Shown: in pieces, positions 1 through 10,800 of the stretch
Numbering within the stretch: the first letter of the stretch is position 1
Layout: every line of letters begins with the position of its first letter
Source of the DNA: Marasmius tenuissimus
Lineage: Eukaryota; Basidiomycota; Agaricomycetes; Agaricales; Marasmiaceae
DNA: 64,000 bases
Direction: 5' to 3'
Assembly (NCBI GenBank): GCA_029532415.1
Contig: JAQOTA010000033.1
Location: forward strand, 124,001-188,000
The notes under the pieces: generated by a model
What the model was told of the DNA's origin: nothing
Database searches by the model: none
The model's input: the letters and a program-made list of their open reading frames with translations, nothing else
Made by a program: the position numbers and the translations under genes

Positions 1-303
1 TCCCAACGACAAGAGGTCAAGATGAGGGACCAGGTGAAGACTAGCTAGCTTATATACCTATCCTACAGTCAGAGCTGGAGTCGGAGTGGCTACCTATGAG
101 TCGTGTATGAGTAAGTATGAGTCAAGGATGAATAAGGAATGAGTCGGTATGAGATAATGGGATGGCTGCGCGATGTGGGTTAAGGCTGCGCGATGGTGGG
201 TTAAGAAAGGGAATCGTGAGAAATAAGGATGTATAGTAAGTGACCGTGAGAAAAGGACATGTGATAATCATGTGAGCAAATGGTGGAGGGAAAAGTGGCG
301 TCT
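1..303. other. Non-coding left edge
   Basis: AT-moderate sequence with loosely repeated ATGAGT motifs on the plus strand between about 95 and 155 and a duplicated stretch GGCTGCGCGATG near 163 and 185. I see no credible gene. The short open frames here lack domains and overlap each other. Confidence 0.5.
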
Positions 304-600
304 TCATGACAAAGGAACAACTTGAGGATATCTTAAGAATAGCTTGAGTGAAACTTGAGATTTACTCTGTACTAATGTAGGTAGGGAACTTGAGTGAAAA
401 TTGAGTAGGGAATAAATAGCCTTGAGAGAAGAAGTCAGACTTGACCGAACATAAAGTATGGACTTGAGCAAAGGGGAAAATGAACTTGAGTGAAGGAAAA
501 TGTGGGCTTGAGTGAATGATAAAGAAACTTGAGAGTATGAACATGAGTAAAGGAAAGTATGAACTTGAGCAAGTGTGGGCAAAAAATTGCTCAAGGCGAG
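304..600. repeat. Degenerate CTTGAG minisatellite-like array
   Basis: About ten copies of the hexamer CTTGAG, often extended to ACTTGAGTGAA or ACTTGAGCAA, occur at irregular spacing of roughly 20-40 bp. The open reading frames overlapping this stretch are by-products of the repeat (Phe/Ser/Leu-rich translations). The same hexamer and its complement recur around 3788-3970, on the far side of the transposon at 944-3204. I cannot tell whether it is a satellite, part of an older element or a regulatory array. Confidence 0.55.
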
Positions 601-943
601 CGTATATGTGAAAAAAAAACTGGGCTACATGTTCCTCTGCTTGATATCTCACCCTGATACTTTCTCCTGGTTGCCTTTGTTGCCCGTACGCTTGCGACCC
701 ATGATCCATTGAAATGGAATACCGCAGTCAATGCCACAGGGGAGCGAGCGTGAAGGACACTGTGGGCAACGTGTATATGCTGGAAGGAAGATGTAAAGGG
801 AGGATTTTTCTGAAGATTGGGAGGTCTGTAAACACTGACAGATGATTCGAGCAACACTGGAAGACTTGCAAGCACATGCTATGGACAAGAATTGGCTCTT
901 GGCCAACACTGAACTGCCACAAAGTGGGTATGTGTCTCAATCA
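601..943. other. Gap between CTTGAG array and transposon
   Basis: No gene or RNA supported. Open frames on both strands are short and unrelated to anything I recognise. Confidence 0.4.
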
Positions 944-980
944 CATCAGGAAAACGGGGTCTGGCACTGGGGCAACCTGG
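944..980 (+). repeat. Left terminal inverted repeat of DNA transposon
   Basis: Pairs with 3168-3204 as an imperfect inverted repeat; five mismatches in 37 positions by eye. Confidence 0.65.
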
Positions 981-3167
981 GAAAGTGACCACTGGGCCGA
1001 ATTCCCCGGTGACTCTGGGGATTTCAAGTTGTCCCAGGTTGCTCTAAGCCAGTGCAAGTCACCAGGTTCACCTGGATGAACCTGGAACGACTCTGAAAGT
1101 TAGTAGTCTCAACTTATTCCTAGGACAGGTGAGAACACTTGAAAGACCCCGTGGACTTTGAAGCTTACATACAGATCTAACCCTATAAATCCTCGGGACC
1201 CTGACATTAGTGAAATTGGGAGATCATAATATGTGTTAGAGTATGTCAGATGGACCAAGTACAAATAAGTGCTCACTGCCGGTTGTGGATTATGTCTAAG
1301 TAGATAATTTTTGACATCTAATTATACACTAATGGTTAAAAAATCAAAGAGCAATCATTAACTGTTACAAATCCACCTATTGTTTTCCCTTCCCTTGGTC
1401 CCTGGGTACTTTTTCCCCATGTTTTTCTCTTTATTTCCCATGGTTACATGTTCTCACCATCGCATTCTGGCCGCCATATCATTACCTGGTACTACCTGGT
1501 GTTCCACACTGTTTCCAGATATTTTCCCAGCATACCATATGGTTTCCATCATGACAATGTTTCCACACGTATCCCTTGATTCTTATCACTTGTTCTTTCA
1601 TTTTTCCCCTTTTACCTTTGTTCCCATGATATCTCTACAGCTTGGCTCTGTCATATATAATCATGGATAGTTCTAGATAGTTCCCCAGTCTGACAACTTT
1701 GTCTCATAGTGCTTGTTTCCAGCATGTACTATCATACACTTGCCTTACTCAATTCTATCCTCTATCCTTTGCACTCTTGACCCTGTTGGTGGCCTGAGGG
1801 GTTTTCCTAGTCACTGGCCTTGTTCTTGACATTAACTATCTACACCCTCACCAGCTGTATGCACAAAAACCTTCTATGGATATTGACAACCAGTTAGTGG
1901 TTGTGCAACCCGTTCGGGGCCGTTTCATGTTTCTCCATTGAGTCCATTCCCACACTGATTTATGCTGTTGTCCCTGCTTCTCTGTGCCATCGTCTATTTG
2001 AGAGCGCTCACGCACTTGATCCAAAATTGAGGTGTTGACGACATGGTCAGGATACTTGAGGAAGCTGTAACATAGATATAGAGCCGGTGTACGTATTGTC
2101 CTGTCCACATCAGATAGCGTGGGAAGAGACATCCATCAACTGAGCAGTTGCAATCGGCAAACTCCAAAGCCACATTTTCTGATCAACAAATGACGAGTTA
2201 TTCTATCTCGTCACTCATGAACTCTTCCTCTCACTGCCTTCCATCCCAATGGCTTCCCACCGTCGACTCTTTGTCTGCGGTGTTCTGCTGGAGTCCAGAC
2301 TAGAGGTACGTGTTTTCATATATTTCACCCGTTCTTTCTGGTCCTCTGCTTATCATTGGTCAACCAATCAACCTTGGGCTTCTAGATGCTGAGCTGAGCT
2401 ATACAGTTTGCGTATAATTGCACACATCTCTACCAATTACACTTGTACCTGGCAGGCTCTCACTACAAAGTACCGGGTTAGTCTGCCTACATTAATTCAC
2501 CCAAACACTAGCTAATATGGCCTTTTCTATTCACTCTCACTTCCTTCATCATTCTTTCAGGACCCAACAGGAGGTGTCAGCAAGTTGTCTTGCAAGCTCG
2601 GGGGAGGTTTTCGCTGATGACTGACTGATAGCCACACACAATCTCGGTGAGAGACCTCTTGTCCGCTCTCATAGTTCCATTATAACTCACTTCCATTCAC
2701 AGGGACTGACTGTTTTATGATTGTGAGGTTGTGCGAGCTGATGAGCAGTAGTAGTGAGATCAGGGATGGCCGGTGGATTTGATCTTGAGAGCGTGTGGAG
2801 CCAACATTATTATTATTCTCTGATAACACCATGTACCCCCCATGACACAATATGTATTAAGGTATACCTCTTCACCTGTAGTAGATATACATGAAATATA
2901 GCCCATTCAATGTTTTGATCTCCATCTCACTTTATCCACTACTGAAACGAGCGTGATTGACAGCTTGCACTCAAAGGACCTATGAGAGCCTACGCCAACC
3001 TATGCTAACTCAGGCTAGCAAAGAGGTTGATTGCGGGCTCCAAAAAGATGCCTAAGGTTGGCTCAGGTTGATCCCAGGACAACTTAGGCTCATGGATGTG
3101 GGAACCTATCTCCTGGGACAACCCGGCTAACCTGATGTCTTTGCATCCCTAGGATAACCCAGGGAGC

Positions 3168-3204
3168 CCAGGTTGTCCCAGCGCCAGGACCCTTTTTCCT
3201 GATG
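3168..3204 (-). repeat. Right terminal inverted repeat of DNA transposon
   Basis: Reverse complement of 944-980 with five mismatches. It ends ...TTTTTCCTGATG on the plus strand. Confidence 0.65.
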
Positions 3205-3863
3205 CAACTCTGTGTTTCATTCTAATTCATGATTCTAGAGTTGTGCGTGCACCTCAAAATGGAATGTTCAGGGTTTACGAGGGTAGTGATGGTGTGTTGT
3301 TGTAAGTTGGCTCTTTTTGACTCATTACTCTTTTCTCATTGTTGGACAGGCAGGACGGAACATGAGGAGTGGTTTGAGTACAAGGGAACGGTGCTCTCAC
3401 AAGCAAAAAATCTCACAAAATGTATTATTCTGAAGCATTGTAATGTATGAAGTAGTATTCTCCTCTCCTGATCCATGGCTCACCCCAACATAGAGTACAA
3501 CAGAAAAAAAAGCAAAATACATAGGATACGCACTCGCCGCTGGGTCTTCACAGGGTACCTATAGGTGCGTTCCCCCTTTATTCTTTGTATGTGCCCTAAT
3601 AGCTTTCCTTCACAGTCTCATCAATGATCTCGCGGCCTCACCCACAGAACCTTTCAAGTGAGCACTCTGTCCCTTTTTGCCTTGCTCATCACTCACACTC
3701 ACATTCTCTGTCTTCCAGTATCATTCAACATCTCATTGTATTCTACACATACTTATCTAATGCACATGTTTTGAGTATGTTCACTCTTTATGCAACTTGA
3801 GTTGAGACGCGGCCATCCTCAACAACAACTTGAGCTACCCTCAACACAAGGATTTGAGTTACT
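3205..3863. other. Gene-free stretch right of transposon
   Basis: No supported gene. The frame at 3229-3450 is short and featureless. From about 3788 the CTTGAG/CTCAAG motif seen at 304-600 reappears. Confidence 0.4.
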
Positions 3864-3926
3864 CTCAAGTCATCCTTGAGGCACTCCACCTCGTTCCCTC
3901 AAGACCGACCTCAAGGATGACTTGAG
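3864..3926. repeat. Perfect 18-bp inverted repeat (hairpin)
   Basis: CTCAAGTCATCCTTGAGG (3864-3881) is followed after 27 bp by its exact reverse complement (3909-3926). The arms are built of the CTTGAG motif that also makes up the array at 304-600. The structure would fold as a stem-loop in DNA or RNA. Function unknown. Confidence 0.7.
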
Positions 3927-4188
3927 GTCGCTTCCTATTCCCTCAGGACAAAACTCGTCTCGTTACTCAAGTTTTACTTGCGTACATCGGACAAGGGAAG
4001 TAAGCTAAGGTAAGTAAACTTAAGTTTTTTGTACTGTTTTTGAGGAAACCTAGCCTCAATTTCCATCGAATACCTTTGCAAACATGGCCCTCCTCCCTTG
4101 GCTAACGTCGACATTACTTATCAGGGCAAACGAGTCGAGAGTGCCTGCTTATCTTCCTGCTACATGTACACGGATGTACATGTCATAG

Positions 4189-5660
4189 CCTCTAAGTTCT
4201 GTATCCTCTCTTCCCGATCTCTTGGACCTTGAGAATACATCTCTATTATCAGCGCCCGTGATACAGGCCTCTTACCCATATCTTCGACCTCACCTCGCTC
4301 AAGTATGGGTCTATATGGTCGACGCGGGCCAGCCGCAAATGCAATCATGGTCAACGTTGCTCCACGATGTTACTGTCATTTCTCGTAACCCTCCCTCCGC
4401 TGAAAGTCCCTTGAAACTCCTTCCGAACGGTCCCAGATTTATCAACCTCCCACGTCCATACATTGACAAGGGCGACACAGCCCTTGGGAGGAAATTCCTT
4501 TGCTACCTCCAATATACACTCCACCAGCTCCAATCCCATTCCACGAAAGGCCACCCTATCGCATACGAACTGGCCGAGCTGAAGGCTTCTCCTCTCCTCT
4601 TCAGCGAAGGCGCGGAATTCTTCACAAACGGTCGCAGAAACCCTATCGGTATCGGAGAAGACAACCACACTACCGACATTCGGTTGTTGTGCCGGAGCCT
4701 ACGTTTTCTCCTCCGGACATGTACGTGGCTACATAAGGTCTCGATCAAATGGAAGGAATTTGCGGATGCGTACGCTACCGTTGTATGCATCATGTCGACT
4801 CTCCTCGAGTCCATTGTGGTGGATATGCCGGCAAGAGTTCAACATATGGTCGAATCGGGGGTTGTCAAAACGCCTGTCAAATCTGCGGGTTCATTTTATA
4901 GGCTTGGTGAAGAGGGTACGGATGGGATACGAGGGATCTTCCAGGAGCATTCTGTGAGGCTTATCGATCGGATTGCGTTGCTCATCGTTCACAGGCCCCG
5001 ACTAATGACAGCAATTCGGGATGAACCTCAGATGTGGGAGAATGCAATGGTCTCGTATGGCATGAAACATTCGGGGTTGTTGGATAAGGCATAGGCAAAC
5101 TTACACCGGGGGCAAGCATCGTGTGAGGTGGGGTCTAACTCACACTGTGTGACCTAGCCCTTGTGAGATGCCTGTCACCTGCACAAAGGATAGTTTTTGC
5201 CCTTCAAAAATCATAAAGGCAACCTGCCGTGCTCAACAAAGGCAACTCACAAGGGCAAGTCACACGGTGCGTGCCCCCGGTGTTATTGGGGAAGGTAAAA
5301 GAAATGGATATTATTAGGTCTTATTTGAAGTGCAGGGGTTTATGCGAGTACGATGGGGTGAGTGCTTAATACAAAGATCCAAGTTTTATGTTTTGTACTC
5401 ATTGTACACTTTGTGTAGTGTTCATCGTTGCGCCAGAAAGGGTCGAGAGGCAACACGAAGACTCGGTACCTTTGTTGTACCGGTTTCTCTGCTGTAGTCT
5501 ACTGCTCTCGTGCTTGCCGAGAAGTAGACTGGAAGAACGAACATAAGGAGAGGTGCTCTCGGTTCGCTGGAAGCTACGGGGTAAGTAACAGGACTGCAAC
5601 GCTGCTATTTTTGCCACGCTGAAACTTTCAATCAACAGACGGAATACCCTATTCTTCTCG
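4189..5660 (+). pseudogene. MYND-finger protein, copy 1 (fragmented)
   Basis: An open frame from 4189 (no ATG at its head) to the stop at 5092-5094 encodes about 300 residues of a helical domain with the landmarks PYLRPHLAQVWVYMVD, FINLPRPYI and NPIGIGEDNH, which recur in copy 2 at 6510-7986. After 300 bp, 5419-5580 encodes the second half of a MYND zinc finger (CCTGFSAVVYCSRAC then HKERC); a possible first Cys pair (CTHC, TLC) at 5394-5414 lies in another frame. The finger exon ends in a good donor GTAAGT at 5581 with an acceptor at 5638. MYND fingers usually bind proline-rich partners. In this fungal family the finger sits near the C-terminus, so the parts fit one ancestral gene. Lack of a start, the internal stop and the frame change suggest decay, although extra introns cannot be excluded. 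Confidence 0.5.
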
Positions 5661-6509
5661 TACCGGGCGGAGGTTCTTCAGCCCACTCGTTTCTTTATAC
5701 ATCGAATCAACGCGCAAATCTTCACGAAGATGGTAAAACTCATCGACGGTCACATTCTTCCTTGCTCATGCTAAAAAGCCGGTACCCGATCTTGTATCTT
5801 GATTTTGATCATCCAAAAGCTCCTTCCCCAGGGAACCGGCGTTCTCTCTGATGGCTTTTTTTCGGGCGAATACTCGGGATTGTCTGAAGCAATGCAGAAA
5901 GGGTAGGAACGAACCGGATTAAGAGACATTTTTGTTGTTGCCATGTTTCCTTGGCAAATTAATGGAGGAGGATCGTCGTTTGCTGCGGTTTTTGGGTTTC
6001 CGTTGGTAGAGCCCAGTTTAGAGAAGCTTGGTTAGGCAGGGTCGGGATAATTACAGCTTTTGGGTATGGACGAAACTTCTAAAACGTTATCTGTGCCCTT
6101 TGAATGAGTTTTTTGGAATTTATTTCACTCACTGAAACGAAAATTTTGGCGGAAAATTTTCAGTTCAGAGTAACTAATAAATGTCCCAATCAGCGTACAT
6201 AACCCGAGCAGAGACGCCTGGTTAAACCCCGAATGTTGACTCTTCGGATTTTGATCTGCTTCTCGGGGTCGAGATGATATTGCAGTGAGTGGGCTATTGA
6301 GCTACAAATGATCGTGATTTTGGACGCGACTTGATTCTCTTCACGTGCTGGGAACGCAAAAACAACGTGCTACCCGGTGACGCTAGCCGCACGCGTGTTC
6401 GTCTCACACCACCAACATCAACCAAAATACGACGCTCGTAAAGAGGTCGGTGAGAGCTCAAACGATGGGGTTTTTGCTTTAAATAACTGATTGTCACACA
6501 TGGATCCAG
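5661..6509. other. Gap between MYND copies
   Basis: No supported gene. Sequence just after 5639 could be the tail of the copy 1 exon, but I cannot extend it with confidence. Confidence 0.35.
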
Positions 6510-7986
6510 ATGCCTCTTTTGTCCAGCCGTTTTGAAGCCTTTATGGACTATCGTTCAACGTCCGTTTCACGCTTCCCCCATCCATCCAGAGCCATCGAAT
6601 ATCTCCGAAAGAATGGAGCCCCGTCGACGACTAAAATCGATGAGTCTTCTTTGGGCAGCCGTATCAACGTGGCCTTGCAGTCCGTCGCTTCTCTATCATT
6701 TCACATGTATGTGGATGTGCTCGATGCGTCTCCCCATTTGTGGGCGCAGTGGGAGCCCTTTATCTCCAGATGGATTGTGTTTTTTCTTCAAACAGTTCTC
6801 GCGAAACGGATAAGATTCTCCTGGATCATATCATCTATGCTATACCTGATATTCTGGACATCAAAGACAAAACACCTTCATCGATGGCAGTCAAACAAGG
6901 AGCCGCACCATACCTACAGCCTCTTGTAGCCCAGGTGTGGCTCTTCCTCATCGATACAGATCATCCTTTCATCAAGCCATGGTCATCCCTACTTATCAAC
7001 CTTACTGAAGCCAAATTCAGACCCCGCTTGCCTGCATCGTCTGCTTTTGTGGCACCTCCACACAATCGTAGACTATCCAACATCCCTCGGCCATATCTAA
7101 TTGACGCGAGTTTGGGGAGACAACTTCTTGCGGCTCTTAGTTCGAGGGTTCGACGCCTTACCAAGGAAAGAGATTCCGGGTTCAGAGCCTTCCTCTTTGT
7201 CTTTATTACAGGCCATCATTGCTTCGGAGGAACCAACCCGATCTGCATAGGCGAAGATAATCACAACGAGGCTTTACGCTTGATGAGCCGTGTCTTAGCC
7301 ATCCTTCTTCGGAGATAGACCTGGCTCCGTAACCAGCCTCTCGAAAGTAGCATCTTGGGGGACGCTTTTCGTCTCGTGACTTCCTTTCTCAACGCTTTCA
7401 CGGAGTCTCTTCAAATCGACACGCCGTCTCGAGTTTGTCAGATCGTCGAATCGGGAATTGTAACATTTCTGTTCTACGCTGCCGACTGCTACTGCAATTT
7501 AGGTAGCGTCAACGCCTCAGCAGGGCCAAATGCCTTTGTCAAAGCGGTGGCAAACCTCATTGATCGAATCGCTATCTTTCTTCCTTACTATTACGTACTG
7601 CGAGCATTAATCCGTGACATCCGCGGATGTCGGAACGAGGTATTCAGCAACCTCTCTTTCGGTATTGAGCAATCCAAGGCTTTGAGGCTGTTAACCTCTT
7701 GTTTGATTTAGCTGGAACACCCAATCTGTATCTTGACGACCTGAAACTCATTAGGTTGACCCTTGATGGCTACTTATTTACACATGCTCAGAGCTTGACA
7801 ACTGTAGTCGAGTCTCATCGACGATCCGGTCACCAAGTTCCCACTCGCAACCCGATGTTGTGGCTAGATTTCCGTCGTCCGAATCTCCCTCCCCCGAAAG
7901 ATGCGAGGGTCTTCGACGGGGTTCCAAAGGAGGTTGCAAAGACTGATTTGGATTTGTATGATACCCTACAGAAGGAATGGGAATAG
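6510..7986 (+). pseudogene. MYND-family paralogue, copy 2 (stop and frameshifts)
   Basis: Three collinear pieces read as one protein related to copy 1. An ATG at 6510 opens a frame with SPHLWAQWEPFISRWIVFF. It shifts near 6800 into the frame of 6740-7318, containing PYLQPLVAQVWLFLID, LSNIPRPYL and NPICIGEDNHNEALRLMSR, exact counterparts of copy 1. A TAG at 7316-7318 interrupts LLRR-TWLRNQ, where copy 1 reads through (LLRTCTWLHK). A second shift near 7690 leads to the C-terminal piece ending DLYDTLQKEWE at 7984, which contains NPMLWLDFRRP. No MYND finger is visible in this copy. Two shifts plus a stop make it a pseudogene. Tandem duplication of copy 1 is the simplest origin. Confidence 0.6.
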
Positions 7987-8338
7987 AATAGTTTAAGTGG
8001 GCTCATGGTCCGGGCTACTTTCCCTCTGGAAACTGTCCGGACAACATATCCGTTCATTTCGACCGTCAAATTTCCCATTGTACAAGGTTTCCAAGGAGCC
8101 GTTGCTCCAAGATGGCTACGGGAGTTGAGGGAGGAGTGAAGAAAGGTTGGATGGCGCTCGGTTCAAATGGAGAAATGAACCAAATAAAAACAGTGTCCTG
8201 TACTTCCGGTAAAGTTCGTTCTAGAATTTAGATCGATCTAGGTGTCTGAGTATGCGCAACAGCAACAGCCATACGAGAATGGTTAATATCGGATTTCTAA
8301 TTCTGTACTTTCTAGGGATTGTCAGGGAAGGATAAGTA
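7987..8338. other. Intergenic, 3' side of F-box copy A
   Basis: No gene. The last about 25 bp before 8339 still match the 3' flank of F-box copy B (16805-16828), so the duplicated unit extends slightly beyond the coding region. Confidence 0.4.
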
Positions 8339-9673
8339 CTACAACCCCCCAAATAAGCACGAGCGTAATTTGGGGAAGAGGTTATCAGAGAAGGATTTTA
8401 CTACGTTTGAGAGTGCGAGGGAAGTTTCGTCGTGCCAAACCTCCAAGTCTCTGACCTCCTTGAATTCCCAGAGAAACTTGAACGCGAATAAAACGTCCTT
8501 GGATGCTTCCTCGGCCGGAAATTCTTCACTACTACTCTCGTAAAACACAACCCGTCTCAAGGTCAACCTTTGGACGCGATCCAGAGGAAACCATCTCATC
8601 AAGCTTCGATACCCTATCATCGTCTGGCGCTTCTTTGCTTCGGACACCCATGGCCGCTCATTTCCGGTCCTCAACCCCGCTACCCGGTTCTCGATGACCA
8701 GCTCCTCCAACGCCGGAAAATTCAACATCGTCGCAGCCCAAACCAAATCCTTGGGATGCCCGAACCCAATTGTCATCCTCCTCACGTTTGGTACGGTAAA
8801 CCTCTCGCCTGCAGCCTTGTCGTCAACTGTGGAGATATCCGAGAGTTCGAGCGTGGTTAGCGTTTCAGCATTCGCGAGGAGGATCCGATGAAGGTCGGCG
8901 TGGGATGGGGAGTTGTGAGATGGGATGTTGGTGAGATTTAAGGTGTGTAGACCGGACAGGGCAAGGCGAGTCCAAGTGTGGGTAATGTTATTGGTTACGA
9001 GTCTTCTAAGGTTTGGGAAGGGTGTAGTTATGTGCTGATCAGGGGCGTCGGACCCGATGAGAGGGGATGTGGGCAGTACATTCGGGCGAAAGAAAGCTTC
9101 GATAGTGTGAGTGGGGTCATACGTCATGATGAAAGACTCCAGTCTTGGCAGGGCGTTGTTATCTCCATTACTCCGCTTAACGAGGCTGATGAGAGTCTCC
9201 ATATCGCGCCACAAAGAGCACTCGATGGTCAACTCCCGGCAGCGGGGGAGAACGCGGAAAAGACGCGTAATAAAATCCCTTATGAGACCATCCTTCAGGC
9301 GGGTTCCTAATTGGTCATCCGAAGCTAAATGATTCTCGCTGCCGTGAAGCAGGTTGACTGTGAGGGATAATGGTCTTTCCCGAGAGTAGTCGAGTGCGAG
9401 TGTGACCATTCGAGTGAAGTCGGGAAATCTCGCATTGTCTCTGTGGGATTCGAGAGTTGGAAGGGCAATAAGAATTGTGGTCCACAAAGACGGATCATTC
9501 CTAAGAAGCGAGTAAATGGATCGACACACGAGGGCAATAGGAACGAGGGATAGCGAGCTTCTTGTGGAGGAGACGAGCCATTTGAAAATGAGGAGTAGGA
9601 GTTCGGGAGGGAGTCGAAGGAAAGGAGCAATTCCTTTGTCAGAAATGAGGGTTCGAGAGAATGAGGCGTCCAT
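8339..9673 (-). CDS. F-box protein, copy A
   Basis: Intact single-exon frame of 444 residues starting at an ATG (9671-9673). An F-box is clear at about residues 16-65: FLRLPPELLLLIFKWL, then ALVCRSIYSLL and LWTTILI. The rest has irregular leucine-rich segments (NLRRLVTNNITHTW, LHTLNLTNI, LTTLELSDI, VRRMTIGFGHPKDLVW). Such proteins normally recruit Skp1-Cul1 ubiquitin ligases through the F-box and bind a substrate through the C-terminal repeats; the substrate here is unknown. A paralogue with the same architecture lies 7 kb away on the same strand (16829-18160). Large F-box families of this kind are typical of Agaricomycetes. Both copies are open over their full length, which suggests they are or recently were under selection. 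Confidence 0.85.
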   Translation of the reverse strand: MDASFSRTLISDKGIAPFLRLPPELLLLIFKWLVSSTRSSLSLVPIALVCRSIYSLLRNDPSLWTTILIALPTLESHRDNARFPDFTRMVTLALDYSRERPLSLTVNLLHGSENHLASDDQLGTRLKDGLIRDFITRLFRVLPRCRELTIECSLWRDMETLISLVKRSNGDNNALPRLESFIMTYDPTHTIEAFFRPNVLPTSPLIGSDAPDQHITTPFPNLRRLVTNNITHTWTRLALSGLHTLNLTNIPSHNSPSHADLHRILLANAETLTTLELSDISTVDDKAAGERFTVPNVRRMTIGFGHPKDLVWAATMLNFPALEELVIENRVAGLRTGNERPWVSEAKKRQTMIGYRSLMRWFPLDRVQRLTLRRVVFYESSSEEFPAEEASKDVLFAFKFLWEFKEVRDLEVWHDETSLALSNVVKSFSDNLFPKLRSCLFGGL

Positions 9674-10800
9674 AGCAATCAGCGTGGTCTACGAAGGCCC
9701 TTTTAAGCCGAATATTTGGTTGGAATATCAGATACATCCCGGTATGGCAACCTCGGCTTAGCTACCCGAGCTGCGGCCGGACAGCCTCCTCTACACCCTC
9801 ATCCTATATTAGTTTTGCTCTCTACGTATTTGATGCCTCCATCCCTCTAGATGACCATTCATGATCTCTTCTGCATTCCTAGCTACTTTCACACCATTTA
9901 CATAGCTAGGGATACTACTCATCCTCAGAGGCAGTGGCACTGCCGAATAACTCCGGCCGGCTATACCGGCTTGGTTTGGCCTTTTTTACACGACCCTTTC
10001 GGCCATAAATGCCCAAATCAGCCTATAAGACCCATTTACGGAGCATAAAACGGCTTGGAAGACCTTTGCAAATGATAAGTATATCATTAATCATTGCCCT
10101 TTCCTTCATCCCTCTTCATCGCCGCGCCGGACTTGGTCATCGCAAACTCGCGACTCATCTCAAATCAGGGGTATTAACTCAGCTTGATAGGGGTTAGAAC
10201 AAAGAATCAAGGTGAATTCCGATGCAAGACGAAGCACGGCCGGGGATGTATCATTACGGAGGCGCGAGTCAAGCGGTGCTTAAGTTTGAGCTTGGGCTTG
10301 GAAATCGCAGTCCACGGTTTGCATAATGGCTAGGAAGGTATAGTAAACGGGCGTGAAGGGTGACAAAAGCCTGACATATTATATGGGGTAGTATTGAATC
10401 ATTCGTGAAAGTAACTCATCAATTATATGTTCAAGAAGTCGGAGATCATGTGCGAGCCTTTCGAGTACATGAAATCTGGAGAAGACCTAGTATGGTGAAT
10501 GCTAGCAGAAAGTTACGAGGAGGGGAGCGGCCTTGATTCCGTTGAAACGTGTGGCAACAACATCGACGAATCAGTAATCACTCCATACCTCCCGAAGCGG
10601 GGCATTACAATCAGCCACTTGTAGCAAGACCGGGTACGCCGAAGAATGCATCAAGCCACAACATACTAAGTCTAGTCTCTGAAGCTTAGACGACAGAGCA
10701 TGATGGGGCCCATTTGTATAAGCTTGTTGGGTGGTTCAGGTCAAAACGTTAAAAGGCTGGTTAGTGCCATGTCATGTCGCCTGGAGGGCTTGAGCTTTCC
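9674..10800. other. Upstream flank of F-box A with insertion-like segment
   Basis: Positions 9680-9720 (AAGCCGA...) and 10197-10520 (CAAAGAATCAAG...) align with the upstream flank of F-box B (18160-18540), but in B the two blocks are about 60 bp apart and here about 450 bp. The extra segment, about 9730-10195, looks inserted. It contains a GGCCGG/CCGGCC-rich part near 9950-9990 but no clear terminal repeats. No intact gene is present; the counterpart of the B-side frame at 18182-18581 has stops here. Confidence 0.45.

Larger units (their letters stand above)
944..3204. mobile_element. Non-autonomous DNA transposon with 37-bp inverted ends
   Basis: The first 37 bp (944-980, starting CATCAGGAAAACGGGG) and the last 37 bp (3168-3204) are inverted repeats matching at about 32 of 37 positions. 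Just inside each end there are further copies of CAACCTGG/CCAGGTTG and CCCAGG-type motifs in both orientations (about 1020-1090 and 3050-3165), the subterminal repeat pattern usual for cut-and-paste elements. The 2.2 kb interior has no transposase-like ORF; frames at 1380-1670 (+) and 1848-2132 (-) show no domain. No target-site duplication was evident at these exact ends, so the true boundary may lie a few bases outside. The superfamily is not identified. Confidence 0.6.

Noticed and set aside
122..940. Cluster of minus-strand open frames of 60-115 codons
   Set aside because: They overlap each other in all frames, translate to Phe/Ser/Leu-rich repeats of the CTTGAG array, and have no domains.
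1380..2132. Open frames inside the DNA transposon as a possible transposase
   Set aside because: Too short and without DDE-type or zinc-finger motifs; the element is called non-autonomous.
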